The notes under the pieces were generated by a model that saw nothing but the letters and a program-made list of their open reading frames with translations, did not search any database and was not told where the DNA came from. From UBA8524 sp964215915 (GTDB lineage Bacteria; Bacteroidota; Bacteroidia; UBA8524), in the NCBI GenBank assembly GCA_964215915.1, contig CAXPEB010000027.1, forward strand, positions 36,995-100,994: DNA of 64,000 nucleotides, written 5' to 3'. Each line of letters begins with the position of its first letter. The first letter of the stretch is position 1. Positions 24,809-34,297 of this stretch are shown here, piece after piece. Made by a program: the position numbers and the translations under genes.

Positions 24809-25306
24809 ATGCTTTTTATCCGAAGCTTCCCGAACAACCTGGTGCAGACAGAGGCCTTGGCAGAGTGGCTCCAGGAAGTTGCCGTTGCCGTAGAAACAAT
24901 TCCCTATCACAAACTCCGTTTTGTTATACATGAGGCATTTGTAAACGCCTGCAAATACGGACATGACCACAATGCCAATATTGTTGTGGTGATTCGTAAG
25001 CACGAAGACCTGGAAATCACGATAACCGATCCGGGTAACGGGTTCGAAATTCCCAACGCACTTTCCCCCTTTGATGCAGGAGCCATCGGCCTGAGCTGGA
25101 ACCTTGCCCGAGACCGGGACACCAACGTAATTGCCGAACTCCGGGCACCGAATACCCTTAGCTTCAGCCTCAGGCAGGAAAAAGGACATCAGGAAGTAGA
25201 ACTGATGGAAAACCATCGTGGCCTGATCAGCATCCTCAAAGCAGCCAAAAATCTCAGCTATCATTTTGTTCCGAATTCCTTCAACTACCTCCATATCACT
25301 TGTTAA
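24809..25306 (+). CDS. RsbW-type serine kinase / anti-sigma-like regulatory protein
   Basis: 165 residues with a GHKL ATPase fold of the HATPase_c_2 type: N box HEAFVNACKYGHD (about 47-59), G1 ITDPGNGFE (about 74-82), G2 AIGLSWNLARD (about 92-102). The family phosphorylates the STAS partner and, when freed, binds a target such as a sigma factor. No sigma factor is in the window. The protein has about 35 extra C-terminal residues after the core fold. The gene lies between the STAS and SpoIIE-type genes with gaps of 2 and 3 bases. Confidence 0.9.
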   Translation: MLFIRSFPNNLVQTEALAEWLQEVAVAVETIPYHKLRFVIHEAFVNACKYGHDHNANIVVVIRKHEDLEITITDPGNGFEIPNALSPFDAGAIGLSWNLARDRDTNVIAELRAPNTLSFSLRQEKGHQEVELMENHRGLISILKAAKNLSYHFVPNSFNYLHITC

Positions 25307-25309
25307 GGA

Positions 25310-26875
25310 ATGGATCGCCTGATCACTTACGGGACACGCTCACGCATACTGGCTATAGAAACCGGAAACCGCGAAAAAGAAATTATACGCCAGGTAAGTG
25401 ACACGCTTGGTTTTGACTGTGCATTTGCCCGTGATTCTGCCGAAGCACTCGGGAATATGCAACGCAGGTATTACAACATGATCGTTGTAGATCCCCAGCT
25501 GATTTTCGGGAATGCGGCGAACTTCATCGGTAATATTCGCGCCATACGCGGCTACGAGCGTACTCCCGTTCTGGTTGTCACCAATGAACTGCACCCGGAA
25601 AAAGCCGCTGCATTTCTGGATGATGGTGCCGACGGGTACCTCCAGAAACCATTGAGCGAGGAACTTCTGTTTTCGCATATCAACCTGTTCCTGCGCCGGC
25701 AGATTCTGCAACGCTTCCAGGAAAACGAATACTTGCGCCGCGACCTTAACCTGGAAAAAGGACAAATCCTTCTTTGCAGTACCAGCCGGGAAGTACTGGA
25801 TATTCCGGTCAATGACCTGAACACGGAAGTGGTGGTGGTCCTTTCGGAAGATGAGCTGTTCCGGGAGCTGTATTCCCGAACCATCTGGCTAGTACTCATC
25901 GGTGTAAAAGCCACCTGGGCACAGCCTTTTGTGGGAAAGATCAAAAACGAAGAAGCGTTCAATGTTCAGATCATCCTGCTCAGAAACACCAATGTACTGG
26001 ACTCGGAAGTAGTCAATTTCTTCAACCAGGGAGGAGATGACATTACCTCTGTCAATAAACCCACCTTCATCCTTTCCAGGCAAATCAACAGCCGTATCGA
26101 ACGTGAGTTCTATTACAAAGAAAAATACATCAATGCCCTGACCACCGCGGCATCCAAGCTTCCCATACGTTCGCAAAGCCGGCTTTCTTTGCAAAGCGGA
26201 AACTGGTCGCTGGAAGCTTTTCACCGTTCTCATGAAGATGTTCCCGGTGGTGATTTTTATGAGACCCTGCTGTTGCCCGACGGAAATCGGGTTTTTCTGG
26301 TGGGCGATGTTATGGGAAAAAAATGGGGGGCCTGGTTCTTCTCGTTGGCCTACCTGGGATATATCCGAAGTGCCGTAAGAAACCTCAGTTATAAAGGTTT
26401 TGAAGATCCAGCCCAGTTACTGAATGAACTGAACTCTTCGATTTTCAGGGATTTCAGGTTGTCGGAAGTCTTTACTACCCTTACTGTTATCCTGATGCAA
26501 AAAGGCGATGGCAGGGTCAGCCTGGCTTCGGCGGGGGGCTTGCCCGTACTTATTCAGCATCATGCAGATGGCACCATTGAATCCGTACAGCCCAAAGGGA
26601 CTTTGCTCGGATTGGTGGAGGAAGAACAATACAAAAGCAGCTGGCGGGAGCTACAGCCTGGCGACCGTATCCTGCTGTTTACGGATGGCTATGTGGAAAG
26701 GCAGGGCAAAGAACGAATGCAGGGCATCCAATCCCTGGCCCTTTGCTTCGAACAATATGCTTCTGAATCCAACCTGGAAAAACTGGATCGTGTGATCCGG
26801 GAAGTCTCCGATAGTCCTTTTGATGATGACCGGACACTGGTTAGTATCCGCTATGCCGGGTCAGGAGATCACTGA
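25310..26875 (+). CDS. Receiver-domain PP2C (SpoIIE/RsbU-type) serine phosphatase
   Basis: 521 residues. The N-terminal receiver (about 10-130) has phospho-acceptor Asp in MIVVDPQ, the Thr in VVTN and the Lys in LQKPLS. A middle region (about 140-290) is of unclear fold. The SpoIIE phosphatase domain (about 300-520) has VPGGDFYE, VGDVMGKKWGAW, LFTDGYVER and the metal ligands DDDRT at the end. It would dephosphorylate the STAS protein when its receiver is phosphorylated by a histidine kinase encoded elsewhere, completing the three-protein switch. Its tail overlaps the convergent metG by 15 bases. Confidence 0.92.
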   Translation: MDRLITYGTRSRILAIETGNREKEIIRQVSDTLGFDCAFARDSAEALGNMQRRYYNMIVVDPQLIFGNAANFIGNIRAIRGYERTPVLVVTNELHPEKAAAFLDDGADGYLQKPLSEELLFSHINLFLRRQILQRFQENEYLRRDLNLEKGQILLCSTSREVLDIPVNDLNTEVVVVLSEDELFRELYSRTIWLVLIGVKATWAQPFVGKIKNEEAFNVQIILLRNTNVLDSEVVNFFNQGGDDITSVNKPTFILSRQINSRIEREFYYKEKYINALTTAASKLPIRSQSRLSLQSGNWSLEAFHRSHEDVPGGDFYETLLLPDGNRVFLVGDVMGKKWGAWFFSLAYLGYIRSAVRNLSYKGFEDPAQLLNELNSSIFRDFRLSEVFTTLTVILMQKGDGRVSLASAGGLPVLIQHHADGTIESVQPKGTLLGLVEEEQYKSSWRELQPGDRILLFTDGYVERQGKERMQGIQSLALCFEQYASESNLEKLDRVIREVSDSPFDDDRTLVSIRYAGSGDH

Positions 26876-28888
26876 CCCATTGAGCGCCTTTTCTCCGGGT
26901 TGCAGAAACTGCAGCTTACCTTCACTTTCCGCCATAAGGATCATCCCCTGTGACTCAATACCCCGCAGCTTTCTCGGAGCCAGGTTCACCAGAACGGTAA
27001 CTTGTTTTCCGATGATTTCCTCCGGACTGAAATATTCCGCGATACCGGAAACGATCGTTCGCTTATCCAAACCGGTATCCACAAGCAACTGAAGCAGCTT
27101 GTCTGCTTTGGGAACCTTGGTCGCCTCCAGGATAGTCCCTACCCGCATATCCAGTTTTACAAAGTCTTCGTATGCTATGGTTTCCTTTTGGGGTTCCGTC
27201 TCAGGCTCCTCAACTTCCTGGGCCGCCCGGTTTTCATTCAGTTTTTCTATTTGGGCATTGATCAGATCATCCTCAACCTGGGTAAATAACAGAAAAGACT
27301 CGCTTAAACGGTGGCCGGGACCAAACGCCTTTTCCTGCTCCAGGTTCAATTGACGATAGATATTCGCCGACGTTTCCGGAAGGAAGGGTTCTCCACTGTC
27401 GGCAATCCGGATGCAAAGCTCAAGTGCTTCACGCAGCAAACCGGCTACTTCCTCCGGATTGGTCTTCCATAATTTCCAGGGTTCGGTTTCCGCCAGAAAA
27501 CGGTTCCCTTCTCTTGCCAGGTTCAACCATTCGGCCTGAGCATCCCGAAAACGGTACTGACCCAGCAGATCTTCCGTTTTATTGACCAGCGAAGTAACCG
27601 ACTTCCGCAACTCCTCAATACGGCCTTTAAAAGCGCCTTCGGTATAACGTTCCGGAACCAGGCCGTTGAAGTATTTGTGACTGAGTACCATCACCCGGTT
27701 GACAAAATTCCCGAGAATGGCCACCAACTCGGAATTCACTTTGAGTTGGTAGTCCTTCCAGGTGAAATCACTGTCCTTTGTTTCGGGAGCTATGGAAGTA
27801 AGGGTATAACGCAATTCGTCGTTACGGCCCGGGAAAGCTTCCAGGTATTCATGCAGCCAGACGGCCCAGTTCCGGGAAGTGGAAAGCTTCTGCCCTTCCA
27901 GGTTCAAAAATTCATTTGCCGGCACCTGGGAAGGAAGCACATACCCGCCATGTTCCATCAGCATCATCGGGAAGATGATGGTATGAAACACAATATTGTC
28001 TTTCCCGATAAAATGAACGAGTTCCGTCTCCTGGTCCTGCCACCAGAGCTTCCATGCTTCGCTGTTGCCCTGGTCTTTGAAATACTCCCGGGTTGCAGAA
28101 ATATACCCTATGGGGGCATCAAACCAAACATACAGCACCTTACCTTCAGCACCTTCCAGGGGTACCGGGATACCCCAATCCAGGTCGCGGGTCATCGCCC
28201 GGGGTTGCAGACCTTCCTTCAGCCAGGAATTGAATTGCCCCCTGACCGTATTTCTCCATCCTTCCACGCGCTTTGCGTAGCTTTTGAACTCGTCGCTTTC
28301 CGCAATTTTATCGAGGGGTAAAAACCAGTTAGTGGCTTTTTTCAAAACCGGAGCGGAGCCACTGAGCGCGGAGCGTGGGTTTTTCAATTCGGTTGGGCTA
28401 AGTGAGGAGCCACATTTTTCGCACTGATCCCCATAGGCATTCTCATTTCCGCAAACCGGACAAGTACCGATGATATAACGATCGGCCAGGAACTGTCCGG
28501 CTTCTTCATCAAAATACTGGTCTGTTTCTATTTCGCTGAAAAGCCCTTTTTCATACAACCTGAGAAAAAACTCCCTGGCTGTTTCGTGATGTATCGGACG
28601 GCTGGTCCTTGAAAAATGGTCGAAATGAATACCGAACTTTTCAAATGAACCTGAAATCATCCGGTAGTATTTATCGACAACCTCCTGCGGGCTGATCCCT
28701 TCCTTTTTGGCTCGCATTGTAATGGCCACGCCGTGCTCATCTGTGCCACAGATAAAAAGCACTTCTTCTCCCTTTTTTCTGAGATGCCTCACATAAATAT
28801 CAGCAGGCAGGTAGCACCCTGCAATATGCCCGATATGCAATGGTCCGTTGGCATAGGGCAGGGCAGCAGTGATAAGGTGTCGTTTCAT
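26861..28888 (-). CDS. metG: Methionine-tRNA ligase
   Basis: 675 residues. HIGH motif ANGPLHIGHIAG near residue 15. The four-cysteine zinc knuckle CPVCGNENAYGDQCEKC (about 143-159) marks the MetG1 type. The KMSKS loop appears as KLSTSRNW (about 331). The C-terminal tRNA-binding (Arc1p-like) domain begins YEDFVKLDMRVGTILEA at about 573. It charges initiator and elongator tRNA-Met. An exact TATCTTTG box lies 7 bases upstream of the ATG. It is divergent from the LD-carboxypeptidase gene. Confidence 0.97.
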   Translation of the reverse strand: MKRHLITAALPYANGPLHIGHIAGCYLPADIYVRHLRKKGEEVLFICGTDEHGVAITMRAKKEGISPQEVVDKYYRMISGSFEKFGIHFDHFSRTSRPIHHETAREFFLRLYEKGLFSEIETDQYFDEEAGQFLADRYIIGTCPVCGNENAYGDQCEKCGSSLSPTELKNPRSALSGSAPVLKKATNWFLPLDKIAESDEFKSYAKRVEGWRNTVRGQFNSWLKEGLQPRAMTRDLDWGIPVPLEGAEGKVLYVWFDAPIGYISATREYFKDQGNSEAWKLWWQDQETELVHFIGKDNIVFHTIIFPMMLMEHGGYVLPSQVPANEFLNLEGQKLSTSRNWAVWLHEYLEAFPGRNDELRYTLTSIAPETKDSDFTWKDYQLKVNSELVAILGNFVNRVMVLSHKYFNGLVPERYTEGAFKGRIEELRKSVTSLVNKTEDLLGQYRFRDAQAEWLNLAREGNRFLAETEPWKLWKTNPEEVAGLLREALELCIRIADSGEPFLPETSANIYRQLNLEQEKAFGPGHRLSESFLLFTQVEDDLINAQIEKLNENRAAQEVEEPETEPQKETIAYEDFVKLDMRVGTILEATKVPKADKLLQLLVDTGLDKRTIVSGIAEYFSPEEIIGKQVTVLVNLAPRKLRGIESQGMILMAESEGKLQFLQPGEKALNGSVIS

Positions 28889-28895
28889 GAAGCCG

Positions 28896-28903
28896 CAAAG
28901 ATA
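28896..28903 (-). promoter_or_regulatory. -7 promoter box of metG
   Basis: TATCTTTG on the minus strand, an exact TAnnTTTG match ending 7 bases before the ATG, so the transcript would be nearly leaderless. Confidence 0.6.
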
Positions 28904-28948
28904 AGAGGCCGGTTCTGCTTTTCCGTTGAATTGACGAGTTTTGCCGGT

Positions 28949-29842
28949 ATGATGCTTCCTCCATTCCTGAAACCCGGTGACCGCGTGGGGCTATTTGCCC
29001 CGGCAAGAAAGCTCAGTATCGCAGAAGCAGAACGAGGTGCGGACATACTTCGCGGTTGGGGGTTAGAACCCGTTTTCGGGGAAAATCTCTTCCGTGAAGC
29101 CCATCAGTTTGCGGGTACAGACAAAGAACGGGCAGCAGACCTGGATACTTTTCTGATGGATGACAGCATTGCAGCGGTATTGGCATTTCGCGGCGGGTAT
29201 GGATGTGTAAGGATACTTCCCTACCTCCGAAAACACTACCCTAACCCGAAATGGATAGTCGGGTACAGTGATATTACCGTTTTGCATCATTGGGCCAACC
29301 AGAAGCTGGGTTGGGCATCAATGCATGCAACGATGCCTGTTAATATGATTATGGATGGGCTGGAAAGGAAACTAAGCAATGAATCCCTGCGATCTGCGCT
29401 TTTTGGAGAACCGGAGTCCCTTAAACTTCCCGAACATCCATTCAACCGCATGGGGAATGCGGAAGGGATCCTTACCGGCGGGAACCTGAGCGTGATTTAC
29501 AGTCTTTTGGGCTCAGACCTTCAAACGGATTCCAGCGGTAAGCTACTGTTCCTGGAAGATCTGGACGAATATCTTTACCATGTAGACCGAATGATGCAGG
29601 CCCTTATCCGGGCCGGAATCGGGACCCATGCCGCAGCCTGGCTTATCGGGGGCATGAGTGATATGCGTGACAACACCATTCCTTTCGGGAAGCAGGCAGA
29701 AGAAATTATCCATGAAGCAGAATCTGCTCTTGAAATGCCCGTGCGCTATGGCCTGGAAGCCGGGCACCTGCCACTAAACCGGGCGCTTATCATGGGCATG
29801 CGTTACCGCCTGGAAGGGAACCTGCTTACTCCTCTCCGCTAG
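28949..29842 (+). CDS. ldcA: Muramoyltetrapeptide LD-carboxypeptidase (peptidase family S66)
   Basis: 297 residues from the first of two adjacent ATGs (28949); the longer frame upstream overlaps metG and does not match the family. The family pattern is complete: LKPGDRVGLFAPA at the start, FRGGYGCVRILPYL, nucleophile Ser in IVGYSDITVLHHW (about 108-120), the catalytic Glu in LFLEDLDEYLYHVDRMM, and His in LEAGHLPLN. The enzyme releases the terminal D-alanine from murein tetrapeptides in the cytoplasm during peptidoglycan recycling. Its tail overlaps the convergent yfhO-type gene by 17 bases. Confidence 0.93.
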   Translation: MMLPPFLKPGDRVGLFAPARKLSIAEAERGADILRGWGLEPVFGENLFREAHQFAGTDKERAADLDTFLMDDSIAAVLAFRGGYGCVRILPYLRKHYPNPKWIVGYSDITVLHHWANQKLGWASMHATMPVNMIMDGLERKLSNESLRSALFGEPESLKLPEHPFNRMGNAEGILTGGNLSVIYSLLGSDLQTDSSGKLLFLEDLDEYLYHVDRMMQALIRAGIGTHAAAWLIGGMSDMRDNTIPFGKQAEEIIHEAESALEMPVRYGLEAGHLPLNRALIMGMRYRLEGNLLTPLR

Positions 29843-32309
29843 CTTTCTCTTCTTTTTCTGCGGCTTCTTTCACACCCATGCCCAAACCGGCAAGGCTGAT
29901 CAATACCAGCAACACACTTCCCGCCAGAGATATTTTTTCTCCCACGTAGTAGCTGGCCGGATCGAACCGGAACTCGATGGTATGATTTCCTGCAGGTACT
30001 TTCATGGCTCTCAGCACAAAGTTGACACGGAAATAATCGCTTTCCTGGCCATCAATGGTTACCGTCCAGCCTTTCGGGTAATAGATCTCGCTGAACACCG
30101 CCACCTGATCACTAGTGCTGTTGCTGGTGTATACCAGGTGGTTCGGGGCGTAACTGTCCAGGGTGATGCTACCCTCTCCATTGCCCGCTTTAACCCCGCT
30201 TACCTTTTCTTCCCAGCGTGATTTGTCAATCAGTGCGGTTTCCTTGGTGTTTATCGTGCTTAGCTCCAGAATCTCCTGGTCGGCGCTGTCTACCCATTTC
30301 AGGTCGCGGATGAACCAGGCATTGCCGTTTGCATGGTCATTGCGCAGCGGAGCGCCATCAGGGTTGATGATGAAGTAGCGGGTATTGAGCATATTCATCA
30401 CGGGCATGCCGGTGCGCATCAGCGAGTCGAGCAGCATCAGATCACGGTTATTGATCGCCGTGCTGAGCTTCTGTACCTCCGGGGTGATTTGGTATTGAAT
30501 AAGTTCCTGGTAACGGCGCAGCTTGGCTCCATGATACCCACCTATTGATTTGTGATAATAGGAGGTAGTGGCATCGTTGAATGCGCTGAGTGACATATTA
30601 AACACCCGGTAGTCGAGGGCCTTATCCTGCAGTATCTGCTGATCGGCAGTGCTCGGTGAAAACAGGCTCTCATTTTTCATCTTCCGCTTGTAGGTGTCCT
30701 CAGCCATATACCGCTTATTCACCATCCATTGGTCACTTAACATCAGGAGTGCCAGAATACCGATGGCCAACGGGGCTTTGATCTTTTCCTTCATCAATGC
30801 CCAGAGGGCTGCCCAGGCCAGGGCAATAAATACCAGCGACCGGAACGCGTCGTTGCGCATCATTTTGATGCGGTATTCCTGGAACAGTTCCAGAGCTTGT
30901 CCTTTAATTCCATACTGTTCATCCATATTGCTCGAAAAATCGAACAGGCTGGGACCAAGGATGGCCAAAAACAGACAAAGTCCTCCGCTTATATAGAAGG
31001 AGTAATTAAGCTTTTTCAATATGCCCGGATCCGATTTGGATTGCCAGAGTTCGTGAAGCCCGATAGCGGCAAGCATGGCAACGGCGATCTGGGTGATTGC
31101 CGTGATCATCGTTGGCGTGCGGAACTTATTGAAAAGGGGAACGTAGTCGTAGAACAGGCGGGCAAGGAAGAAATTATCCCCCATACTCAGGAACAAAGCC
31201 AGGCAGCCCGACAGGATCAGCCATATTTTTGTGCTGCGGCGACGAGACACCCAAATTCCCAGGATCATCAGGAAAATCAGGATTGCACCAAGGTAATAGG
31301 GACCAGCAACATAGCGCTGATCGCCCCAGTAAGTCGGCATATTATCGCTGCGTTGAATGGTTCGCGCCAGCTCCGACTTTTTATCGATATCCATGGTTGA
31401 GGCTCCTCCGCTGAAATTGGGAATCAGGAAAGTAAGCACCTCAGCATTGCCATAGCTGTAATCATCAAAGATGTATCCGGGATCCAAACCGTCTTTGCTG
31501 GCGGTGGAGTCAATGGTAAGGTCCGTCCCACCGCGGGTGGACTCCTCCCCGTATTCGTAAGTCGTCCATAATGTGCTGGCATTGGTTGCCACCCCTATCG
31601 TAACCCCACCCAACAGGACCAATGCGGCGGTTACAAAGGTTTTTAATTCCTTGTCGCGGATTGCAAAAATCAATTTCACCATCATCCATACCAATACCAC
31701 CAGAAAGAGGTAATAGCTGATCTGATAATGGTTGGCATATACATTTATCGCCATTGCAAATGCGGCAAGAGAGGCGCCGGCCAGGTATTTTTTATCGAAA
31801 GCAAGCTTCACCCCAGCGAGTAACAGGGGAGAATACATCAGCGTCCATATCTTGTTCGCATGCCCGGCCTCAATACCAATAATGTTAAACGTGGTAAAAC
31901 CGTACCCGATGGAAACGGCCGCTGCTACCCAGATATTCACCCGGAAAGCCAGGAGCATCAGGAAGAAGCACGACATCAACAGCCAAAGCGAAGTAATGGG
32001 GTAGCGATCGTATCCGAAAAAATAGGTGATTGCCGAGAAGATATACCCCGACCAGTTATTGGGATAACCCGCCTTGATCTGGTAGGTTGGCATTCCCCCG
32101 AACATGCTGTTCGTCCAAAGGCTCTGTTCTCCGGTCTCTTCCTCAAAGGTTTCCACCTCATGTGCCATTCCCTGGGCCTGTTTGATATCATGCTGGAACA
32201 TGACCTTTTTTCCTCCTATCAGGGGAGAAAAAAACAAAGAGGCGATGATCAGAAAAACAAGCAGGCAGGCGAGATGGGGCCAGTAACGGCTGAATAGCTT
32301 TTTTACCAT
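29826..32309 (-). CDS. YfhO-family membrane protein
   Basis: 827 residues. A first membrane helix (HLACLLVFLIIASLFFSPLIGG) is followed by FQHDIKQAQGMAHE and NSMFGGMPTYQI, the conserved start of YfhO-type proteins. About 12 further helices lie between residues 80 and 530. A C-terminal extracytoplasmic beta domain of about 280 residues follows (FSEIYYPKGWTVTIDG), then a last helix near the end. The fold resembles GT-C glycosyltransferases that decorate wall polymers or lipids, but the donor and acceptor in Bacteroidota are unknown. An exact TAnnTTTG box is 22 bases upstream. Confidence 0.9.
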   Translation of the reverse strand: MVKKLFSRYWPHLACLLVFLIIASLFFSPLIGGKKVMFQHDIKQAQGMAHEVETFEEETGEQSLWTNSMFGGMPTYQIKAGYPNNWSGYIFSAITYFFGYDRYPITSLWLLMSCFFLMLLAFRVNIWVAAAVSIGYGFTTFNIIGIEAGHANKIWTLMYSPLLLAGVKLAFDKKYLAGASLAAFAMAINVYANHYQISYYLFLVVLVWMMVKLIFAIRDKELKTFVTAALVLLGGVTIGVATNASTLWTTYEYGEESTRGGTDLTIDSTASKDGLDPGYIFDDYSYGNAEVLTFLIPNFSGGASTMDIDKKSELARTIQRSDNMPTYWGDQRYVAGPYYLGAILIFLMILGIWVSRRRSTKIWLILSGCLALFLSMGDNFFLARLFYDYVPLFNKFRTPTMITAITQIAVAMLAAIGLHELWQSKSDPGILKKLNYSFYISGGLCLFLAILGPSLFDFSSNMDEQYGIKGQALELFQEYRIKMMRNDAFRSLVFIALAWAALWALMKEKIKAPLAIGILALLMLSDQWMVNKRYMAEDTYKRKMKNESLFSPSTADQQILQDKALDYRVFNMSLSAFNDATTSYYHKSIGGYHGAKLRRYQELIQYQITPEVQKLSTAINNRDLMLLDSLMRTGMPVMNMLNTRYFIINPDGAPLRNDHANGNAWFIRDLKWVDSADQEILELSTINTKETALIDKSRWEEKVSGVKAGNGEGSITLDSYAPNHLVYTSNSTSDQVAVFSEIYYPKGWTVTIDGQESDYFRVNFVLRAMKVPAGNHTIEFRFDPASYYVGEKISLAGSVLLVLISLAGLGMGVKEAAEKEEKASGEE

Positions 32310-32331
32310 GATCTGAAGCAGGCTTAGGCCC

Positions 32332-32339
32332 CAAATATA
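32332..32339 (-). promoter_or_regulatory. -7 promoter box of the yfhO-type gene
   Basis: TATATTTG on the minus strand, an exact TAnnTTTG match in the 35-bp gap between this gene and the end of the mutL run. Confidence 0.55.
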
Positions 32340-32344
32340 GGTTT

Positions 32345-33397
32345 TTAATGTTTGAATAAAGCCTGTATCAGCTTGTGATCGGAATGGAAGCTCGGGCCAT
32401 TTTTGTAATTAAAAGTCCGGAGTCCACCGTTATAAAAAATGTAATCGATACGGTAAGAGGGAAACGGTCCTACATAGGTATTCCCCAGGCCACTGCCACT
32501 TTCCACAAAGGCGTCTTTTCCATCACGGATAAGTTGACGGTAGGTGTATGAAAGCTGTGTGTCATTAAGGTCGCCGGCGAGGATTATGGGGTAGGGACAA
32601 TTGTCCATATGTTCCCTGACAAGATCAACCTGCTCCGAGCGTTTTTCAAAACCGGCTTTGAGGCGCTTAATCAGGCTTTTTGATTTTTTCATGGCCTTGT
32701 CCTTATCCTGGATATCGCTGGCGTGGATCTGTTCGGATCGGCTAAGCTGGTTGGACTGGAAGTGGCAGGAATATACCCGTACCGTATCTTTTCCCGAGAA
32801 GACAAGGTCTGCCCAAATTGCTCCGTTCACATTGTTGTTCCCGAATGAAATATAGCCCTGATGCAAAGGTTTGTACCGGGTGAATATTACGGTGCCGTGG
32901 GCTTCTCCTTTGTTGAGGAAATACTTCATTCCACAGGTCTTCTTCAGTTTTATGGAAGTCTTTCCCTTTACGCCTTTGAACTCTTCCTTGTATTCCTGGA
33001 AGCAGATAATATCGGGCTTTTCTTCCTCAAGGTAGTCACAGAGGCTATCGACAAACACCTTTCCTTCTCCGTTACCGAAATACTTAACATTCATACTGAC
33101 GAGTTTTATATGCTCGTCCGAACGCTGTTCATACCGACCGTTCAGTTTGTAAACCTTCGCATAGTGGTTATACCCGAGCAGGAGGCACATTGCCGGGAAG
33201 AATAATTTGAGCTTACCCTGAACCAGCCAGTATATCAGAAAAGCCACATTAATCAGGAACAGGAGCGGGAAAGCCAAACCGAAAAAAGCGGCAAGCCACC
33301 AAACCAGCGGGTTAACAAAAGGGGCCAGATAGGACAACAACAGCATAACCCCTACCAGGAGGTTCAGTACCCAGAGTATCCTGTTGATCAATCCCAT
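32345..33397 (-). CDS. Membrane-anchored endonuclease/exonuclease/phosphatase-family protein
   Basis: 350 residues. Three N-terminal hydrophobic segments (LNLLVGVMLLLSYLAPF, LVWWLAAFFGLAFPLLFLINVAFLIYWL, FFPAMCLLLGY) precede an EEP-fold domain: VSMNVKYFG (Asn), CFQEYKEE (metal Glu), IILAGDLNDTQLSYTYR, and the final SDHKLIQA with the catalytic His. The family includes nucleases and phospholipid or phosphoinositide phosphatases; a membrane-proximal phosphoesterase is a fair guess. It is last in the mutL-rhomboid run; its ATG directly follows the stop of the preceding gene. Confidence 0.88.
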   Translation of the reverse strand: MGLINRILWVLNLLVGVMLLLSYLAPFVNPLVWWLAAFFGLAFPLLFLINVAFLIYWLVQGKLKLFFPAMCLLLGYNHYAKVYKLNGRYEQRSDEHIKLVSMNVKYFGNGEGKVFVDSLCDYLEEEKPDIICFQEYKEEFKGVKGKTSIKLKKTCGMKYFLNKGEAHGTVIFTRYKPLHQGYISFGNNNVNGAIWADLVFSGKDTVRVYSCHFQSNQLSRSEQIHASDIQDKDKAMKKSKSLIKRLKAGFEKRSEQVDLVREHMDNCPYPIILAGDLNDTQLSYTYRQLIRDGKDAFVESGSGLGNTYVGPFPSYRIDYIFYNGGLRTFNYKNGPSFHSDHKLIQALFKH

Positions 33398-34297
33398 TTA
33401 ATTGTCTTTACTCGCTTTAAACAGTATTTCGCGCTCGTTTCGTGTGAGGCTGTCGTAACCTGAGCGGCTTATTTTATCCAGGATGGCATCTACCTCGCTT
33501 TGATCGGGTCGGCGGGTATCTTCAACCTTCATATGGGTGGTATAAGTCCTGTACATTTTTTTCTCGTCCCGGCGCTTTTTGAAAATTCTTCCGAAAAACC
33601 GGCGAACAGCCTCTTCCCAACGATCCAGGAAACTATACTTTTTCTGATGGCGAATATAAAAGTACCCGCTTAGGATACCTCCGAGGTGAGCCAGGTTACC
33701 GCCCGGGTTGTTGCCCTGCATGCCGATAAAGGAAGTAACCACCATAAAAAAGGCGATGTACTTCAGCTTTACATCAAAAAAGATGATACGTATCCGGTAG
33801 TTAGGCAGAAGGGTTGCTATTCCTACAATCACCGCCATTACCGATGCCGACGCCCCGTGGAGGGGAAAAGGAAAAAACACGCTGTTTCTCAGCACCGGCA
33901 TCAGGTTCATGAACACCATATACATCAATCCGCCGCTAAGCCCTCCATACAGGTAAAGCATTAGCAACTTGCGCTTGCCCAGGTATTCCTGGAACAGGTT
34001 TCCGAGGAAATACAACCAGAGCATGTTGAAGAAAATATGGAAGATGCCCTGGTGGACAAACATATAGGTAAACAACGACCAGGGCTGATAGATAAAGCGG
34101 GTGAGGTCTGCCGGCAGGAATATCCAGTGGTTGATTGTGTCGGCTGCGGCAGGGCTTCCGTAAATGAAGTAGGCAAAGACCCGGTTGACATTGATCAGAA
34201 GAAACACGGCGATATTGATGAGGATAAGTTTCCTCACCATGTTGTCTCCCTTGTTAAAGGAGTAGCGGATATCGTCTAACCACTTGGCCATGATCAA
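33398..34297 (-). CDS. Rhomboid family intramembrane serine protease
   Basis: 299 residues with six or seven membrane helices. The first loop has HIFFNMLWLYFLGN. The active-site Ser lies in HGASASVMAVIVG (GxSx in place of the usual GxSG) and the catalytic His in NLAHLGGILSGYFY. The C-terminal tail of about 90 residues is cytosolic and charged (RRDEKKMYRTYTTHMK and a helical end NEREILFKASKDN). It cleaves membrane-spanning substrates within the bilayer. The start overlaps the stop of the other rhomboid gene as ATGA, so the two are translated as a pair. Confidence 0.92.
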   Translation of the reverse strand: MIMAKWLDDIRYSFNKGDNMVRKLILINIAVFLLINVNRVFAYFIYGSPAAADTINHWIFLPADLTRFIYQPWSLFTYMFVHQGIFHIFFNMLWLYFLGNLFQEYLGKRKLLMLYLYGGLSGGLMYMVFMNLMPVLRNSVFFPFPLHGASASVMAVIVGIATLLPNYRIRIIFFDVKLKYIAFFMVVTSFIGMQGNNPGGNLAHLGGILSGYFYIRHQKKYSFLDRWEEAVRRFFGRIFKKRRDEKKMYRTYTTHMKVEDTRRPDQSEVDAILDKISRSGYDSLTRNEREILFKASKDN

